A stretch of DNA of 24,944 nt from Bondarzewia mesenterica (taxonomy: Eukaryota > Basidiomycota > Agaricomycetes > Russulales > Bondarzewiaceae): contig SGPL01000486.1 in NCBI GenBank assembly GCA_004802705.1, positions 1 through 24,944 of the forward strand. Reading direction: 5' to 3'. The position numbers and the translations under genes were made by a program. Positions 21,321-24,944 of the stretch are shown one piece after another. Within the stretch, counting starts at the first letter, position 1. Each line of letters starts with the position of its first letter. Under the pieces are notes generated by a model. The model saw nothing but the letters and a program-made list of their open reading frames with translations, was not told where the DNA came from and ran no database searches.

Positions 21321-22844
21321 CTTGAATCCATCCACAAGAACCAACAGCTGACAAATCTGTCGGACGGCCTGCTCTTCCTAGAATATAGATACGTAGACCA
21401 CTATGCCGAGTAACTTGTAGTAGTGTGCATAGTCGGTTAGACTGGAAGAGTTTGACGTTATCAAACAACAGACGAAGCCAGAGCTGAAAAACCTGGAAAG
21501 TACATAATCGATACATCCTTTGCTGCATTATGGAACATGCATAACACAGACAGGATCACGATTTTTTGGAGTAACGGAATCGTGCACGACTGCAAGAGTG
21601 ATTTCGAATCTCACCTGAAAAGTCCAATTTAATGAAGATCAAATAGCTGATATCACCCCTCTATCGCCCCGGGTTGGGCCAACCGGAGGGTAACCTCTTT
21701 GAACAGCACGACAGCTCGCGATGAAGTATGGTAGCTGAGAGTCCGTGGCCAGTCAGAAGGCGTTGCGAGCATTGCACAGAGAAATCGTCCAAGAGAGGCA
21801 AAAGGAAGCAAAAGGTAGGTCCATGCGGCGGTATCAATGTCGTATGGACAATTTATATACTTTCAAAGGCTAAGAAGACTTGTCGCCGGGCACAACGTTG
21901 TCAAATATTCTTTCGCTGAAGATACAACACCTTGACTTTCCAAACTAAATTTCGTAACTTGGCCTTTTAAGTTCCATGCTGATGGACCAATGAGGAGTGC
22001 CCGAAATCAACGGAGGAAGTATCGGTGGACCGACAGGCAGGCGCCGCACAACTCGGCCATGTGGTGGATTGCTTTGATGTTGTTATATTGTTGTCTACGC
22101 GCAATGGATGGACGCCCCCCAGATACGTACGGCGCGATGTTACTGGAGTGTTAGGAACTGTCCCGCCGACTTATTGCAGAAGAGAGAAGTGTGCCAGAGC
22201 GACGCACGGACCTGAGACCGTAATAGTTTGCGCGACCTCGCATCGTCCTGCGCAGGGGTTAACATTGAGGGGTCACAGAACAGAACAACCGAGGCGTGTA
22301 CATATACTCACGCACATCTGCAGGACGGCCGGTTACAAAAAGAAGGCTGGTCGACGGCAGTTACATGCCGATCAAGCTCTTATCCACCAGATGCCAGTGT
22401 CAACAAATCCGAAGCATGTGCAGGAGGCGCGTCGGTCAGAGATTGGCAACTTTATTACTATCAGAGACGTGCAGCCAATTAAAAAACACTGATGGCGCGC
22501 ACGGTATGGTGATCAGCCACCCAGGTTTCACGCTAGGACTGCTCAAATGCCACCGTTCGACGATGTTGTTGTACGTGTAAGTACGCGACGCCGTTGTTCT
22601 GTCGGGGCTTTCCATCCCTGGCAATGTATTCCAGCTCCAGCTGTGCCTTCATAAGATCATGAAATCGGCGACTGGCGTGGGAGTCGTACAAACCAACTGA
22701 TATGACCCGGGGAAGAAGGCCAGGATGGACGTCGGTTCCCTGTCGGGTAACCTGTGATGGGCATTCAGAATGCTGGGCCATCTGGATGTAGTGCTGGCCG
22801 ACATTATGAGAGCATGCGGATTGGCCCGTCAGGTGTACAATTAT

Positions 22845-23265
22845 GCAAGTTTTTGTCTCGGGATTTTTTCTGAAAGAATGTCTGATAGTCTACAAGTGAA
22901 TCCGATGAAAGATAGTCAATTTCGAACACACAGATGACATGACAATCGCAAACCCACCTCGTGTTATAACCGCATGCACCTCTTTAAACAGTCAGCTGGT
23001 CATGTTCTAAGGCGAAGGAGTCGGGAATCGATCTCGTCGAAATTTACGTGAGACCCGCGGGACCGCACCACTTTTGCCATCCGCGTAGAACAGACGATCC
23101 AGCAACAAGGCGCTCGGAGTTGAAATCGTGCACGGCCAGCGGTCTGCCTTCGCCCTTTTAAATTGACAAGCCAAAAAGAATACAAGGGACCTACATACCT
23201 CCCCAATACGCTCACGACAGCAATCCGGTCGACGAACTGTTTTCTTCTTATTCCATTCACAGACT
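22845..23265. other. Unique DNA outside the right arm
   Basis: About 420 bp with no supported gene. Minus-strand frames around 23000-23300 have no recognisable features. It likely includes the promoter of the plus-strand frame at 23266. Confidence 0.4.
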
Positions 23266-23888
23266 ATGATAGAGGACAGCACTACTATGATTTCCCCCAA
23301 GCCAGACTTTTGGGTCCCCGATGATTTCGACTTGGTAATGGACTACATTGCGCGTTCCCATTTACAGAATACCGGACAGGAAACGACCAACCTGCTTGCT
23401 GAGACAACTGGGACTTACAATCCCCAGAGCGGAGTGGGATATGATCTGCTGAATGATTTCAACGCCGTGAGGTCACATCTTGCTCATAGACGACGACGCC
23501 ACTCACCCCATCGCAGGCTTCGACTTCGACTGCGGAGCAATTTCGAGCTCCCCAGCAGCAATCATACCATGGATTCAACCCGCAGCCTGCAGCGCCGTCA
23601 ATTGAAATAAACCAAACCCCAGCAGAAAATGGGACAATGACGCCGCTCACCCTATCACAGGCTTTGACTTCGACTGCGGGGCATTATCAAGCTGCCCGGC
23701 AGCAACCATGCCACGGATTCCACTGGCAGTCTATGGCATCATCAGTTGAACTACACCGCTGCAACACCGTCTCGATCGGGCTGCGTAGAAAACCTGGCCT
23801 GCCATCTTGCGCAGCGAGAATGCTGCCCCAAGGCCGGCCCTGCGCGTCGAGGGTGGTGACGGCGACGAAGGGGATGCGCGTGGTGTAG
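23266..23888 (+). pseudogene. Low-complexity protein, probably a truncated gene fragment
   Basis: Two exons are plausible: 23266-23433 and 23490 onward, with a 56-nt phase-0 intron (donor GTGGGA). The first exon encodes DFWVPDDFDLVMDYIARSH. The second is Ser/Thr/Gln/Pro-rich and contains two copies of a 48-residue unit (TPLTPSQASTSTAE and TPLTLSQALTSTAG), like a disordered or activation region. Beyond about 23757 the frame only reads the antisense of the oxidoreductase fragment down to the stop at 23888, so the native gene seems cut here. No family recognised. Confidence 0.4.
23495..23757 (+). repeat. In-frame tandem duplication, period 144 bp
   Basis: GACGCC-ACTCACCC at 23495 recurs as GACGCC-GCTCACCC at 23639. 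The match continues through GGCTT(T)GACTTCGACTGCGG and CCATGGATTC/CCACGGATTC to TCA(A/G)TTGAA. 144 bp equals 48 codons, so the frame is kept. The copies are clearly diverged. Confidence 0.85.
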
Positions 23889-24133
23889 AATACGCGGTGC
23901 TCTTCAGGCATATCACCAGATATCCACATCCACGCCATCGAGATTGATGGGTCATCGTACAGCAGTTTCTGATGGATGACGCGCTCGCCTGGATGCCAGC
24001 CTTTCAACGCGGTTGCCATTTCGTCCGTGTTTTGCAGGGTGAGTGGGACTTGGAAATCTCTAGCGACGACGGTGGTGATCAGGAAAGCAAGACTCAAGAA
24101 AATGCATGGAGAAAAGGGGGCCCTCATATGCAT
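23687..24133 (-). pseudogene. N-terminal fragment of a flavin-binding split-barrel oxidoreductase
   Basis: GWHPGERVIHQKL, MPEEHRVFYTTRIPFVAVTT, LDAQGRPWGSILAAQDGRPG and FLRSP match the start of a fungal protein family that joins a pyridoxamine-phosphate-oxidase-like barrel to an FAD/NAD reductase part. That family is far longer than the about 120 residues present. After FLRSP the frame reads the antisense of the tandem repeat (to the stop at 23687), so the 3' part is lost. The first 38 codons add a signal-like hydrophobic stretch (IFLSLAFLITTVVA); the usual start may be the Met of MATALKGW at 24019. Confidence 0.65.
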
Positions 24134-24478
24134 CCGACATGAGTGTTGGGCACATGCCCATGAAATAAATCATATTCAGGCGCGATGAGTGAGAATATGA
24201 TGGGGTTTTGAAGTCGAGTGCTGTCGCTGAGAAATGCGGTGAATGCCGACTCGGACTCAGACTCGGCCATCGCGAGATGCTTTGGTCAGCATCACATAGA
24301 GAAACACATCGAACACGTGATTGATTCAAGGGCGCGAAGAATGACACGTCCGAAGGTACGACGTAAACGAATGACAATACCAAAGACCAATGAGAAAACT
24401 AAACATTATCAGGGGTACGTAACGCGTGGCGTTGGGGAGGTCACCCGTTCGAAAAGGGCATTTTAATGGTCTATTTGC
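24134..24478. other. Intergenic DNA near the right end
   Basis: No gene is supported. Downstream exons of the partial minus-strand gene that enters from the window end may lie here, but none could be identified. Confidence 0.35.
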
Positions 24479-24537
24479 TCAAAGTGCACAATGATATGAG
24501 CAAACCACACCCGCTCGAATGCAAGAAGGGTACGCAC

Positions 24538-24944
24538 CAATGACGAGACGGAGGGCCTTGTCCTCAGACACCCCCTCGCCCCACGACAGCAGATCTTCTA
24601 CTTTGGCGTTCTCGTCGACCTGCTTCCCGCACACACCCTGCCAGTACACGAGCGAGCGGTAGTTGGCGGGCAGATAACCTTGCGCGAAGATGTGGTTCGT
24701 GATGTGCGCAAGACGCTCGCACTTGAGATGCGGAGTGTCGAGCTTGACGCGCTGTGTCGCGACGTGTGAACGCGTGGTGTGCAGGTACACGTAGCTGAAC
24801 CAGATAGCCGAGGGGATGTCGGCTATCCCAAGGAATACATCAATCACGCTGAGCAATGCTGTTAGAATGGAATAACTTGCCGATGATGAGGCGCAAGGCC
24901 GTCTCGGGAGTGCGACCAAAACCGAGCTTCAAGAGTTCCTGCAC
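24538..24944 (-). CDS. Unrecognised multi-exon gene, 5' part outside the window
   Basis: The frame is open from the window edge (VQELLKLGFGRTPETALRLI) to 24881, then joins 24822-24538 across a 58-nt intron (24880-24823) with a GC donor (GCAAGT) and AG acceptor. It continues ADIPSAIWFSYVYLHTTRSH, PANYRSLVYWQGVCG and VEDLLSWGEGVSEDKALRLV, and ends at a GTGCGT donor. The ends of the two exons resemble each other (TPETALRLIIG and SEDKALRLVIG), and each is followed by an intron, suggesting an internally repeated protein. No family recognised. Further exons probably continue below 24538. Confidence 0.5.

Larger units (their letters stand above)
19445..22844 (-). repeat. Right arm of a 3.4-kb inverted repeat
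   Basis: Reverse complement of 14188-17610, slightly shorter (3,400 against 3,423 bp). It carries the second terpene synthase-like gene (minus strand) and a truncated 3' end of the convergent neighbour gene. No undetermined bases. No transposase gene is seen in or between the arms. Just outside this arm, ATGCAAGTTTTTG (22843-22855) closely matches ATGCAAAGTTTTTG (14160-14173) just outside the left arm, in the same orientation. Confidence 0.93.
21006..22844. other. Upstream part of right arm, no supported gene
   Basis: Mirror of the left-arm upstream region. Short frames on both strands, the longest 22025-22492 on the plus strand, show no recognisable domain, and their boundaries shift between arms through indels. 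It probably contains the promoter and 5' flank of the right terpene synthase copy plus unrecognised remnants. Confidence 0.5.

Noticed and set aside
22025..22492. 155-codon plus-strand frame in the right arm
   Set aside because: The left-arm counterpart is broken by indels and shorter, and the translation shows no recognisable features.
14188..22844. Inverted repeat as a DNA transposon with long terminal inverted repeats
   Set aside because: The arms contain host-type multi-exon genes, the spacer has no transposase, and no exact target duplication was seen. A segmental duplication fits better, though the flanking 14-bp near-repeats are noted.
1..24944. CRISPR arrays, bacterial operons or riboswitches
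   Set aside because: The DNA is eukaryotic, with spliceosomal introns throughout. No regularly spaced repeat array is present.

Overview
The window looks like nuclear DNA of a mushroom-forming basidiomycete (Agaricomycetes). Genes are split by many introns of about 47-72 nt, intergenic gaps are short, promoters are pyrimidine-rich, and the conserved proteins resemble their fungal families. All calls were made by eye, without database searches. Exon borders come from splice sites, reading phase and remembered family motifs.

Left part (1-14,187) is an ordinary gene block: a single-pass membrane protein with a C-terminal SH3 domain (626-1698, +); an intron-containing tRNA-Gly(CCC) (2290-2384, -); VPS54 of the GARP tethering complex (2677-6827, -, 8 exons, one frame break at a 7-base homopolymer); a divergent metaxin/Sam37-like mitochondrial import subunit (7168-8219, +); and an apparently intact cellular RNA-dependent RNA polymerase of the RNA-silencing type (8599-12862, -, 12 exons, including an 11-nt micro-exon and two likely GC-AG introns).

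Central part (14,188-22,844) is a large imperfect inverted repeat: two arms of about 3.4 kb around a 1.83-kb spacer. Each arm carries a six-exon sesquiterpene synthase-like gene, the two pointing tail-to-tail at the spacer. Both have the unusual metal-binding motif DAYSD. The right copy keeps the second metal-binding triad (NDQISWIIE). The left copy has a one-base deletion there and ends in Ser instead of Glu, so it may be inactive. Similarity between the arms is a mosaic: about 99% over exons 1-3, clearly lower in a promoter patch and in exons 4-6, which suggests gene conversion. The inner border of the right arm cuts through the 3' end of a convergent neighbour gene whose longer version survives next to the left arm, so the left arm is probably the original locus.

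Right part (22,845-24,944) holds truncated genes: an unrecognised low-complexity protein with an in-frame 144-bp tandem repeat abuts the N-terminal piece of a flavin-binding split-barrel oxidoreductase on the opposite strand. An unrecognised multi-exon gene, with another likely GC-AG intron, runs off the window end.

Most worth following up: the inverted terpene-synthase pair with its conversion mosaic and unequal active sites, sitting about 3.2 kb from the start of an RdRP gene.
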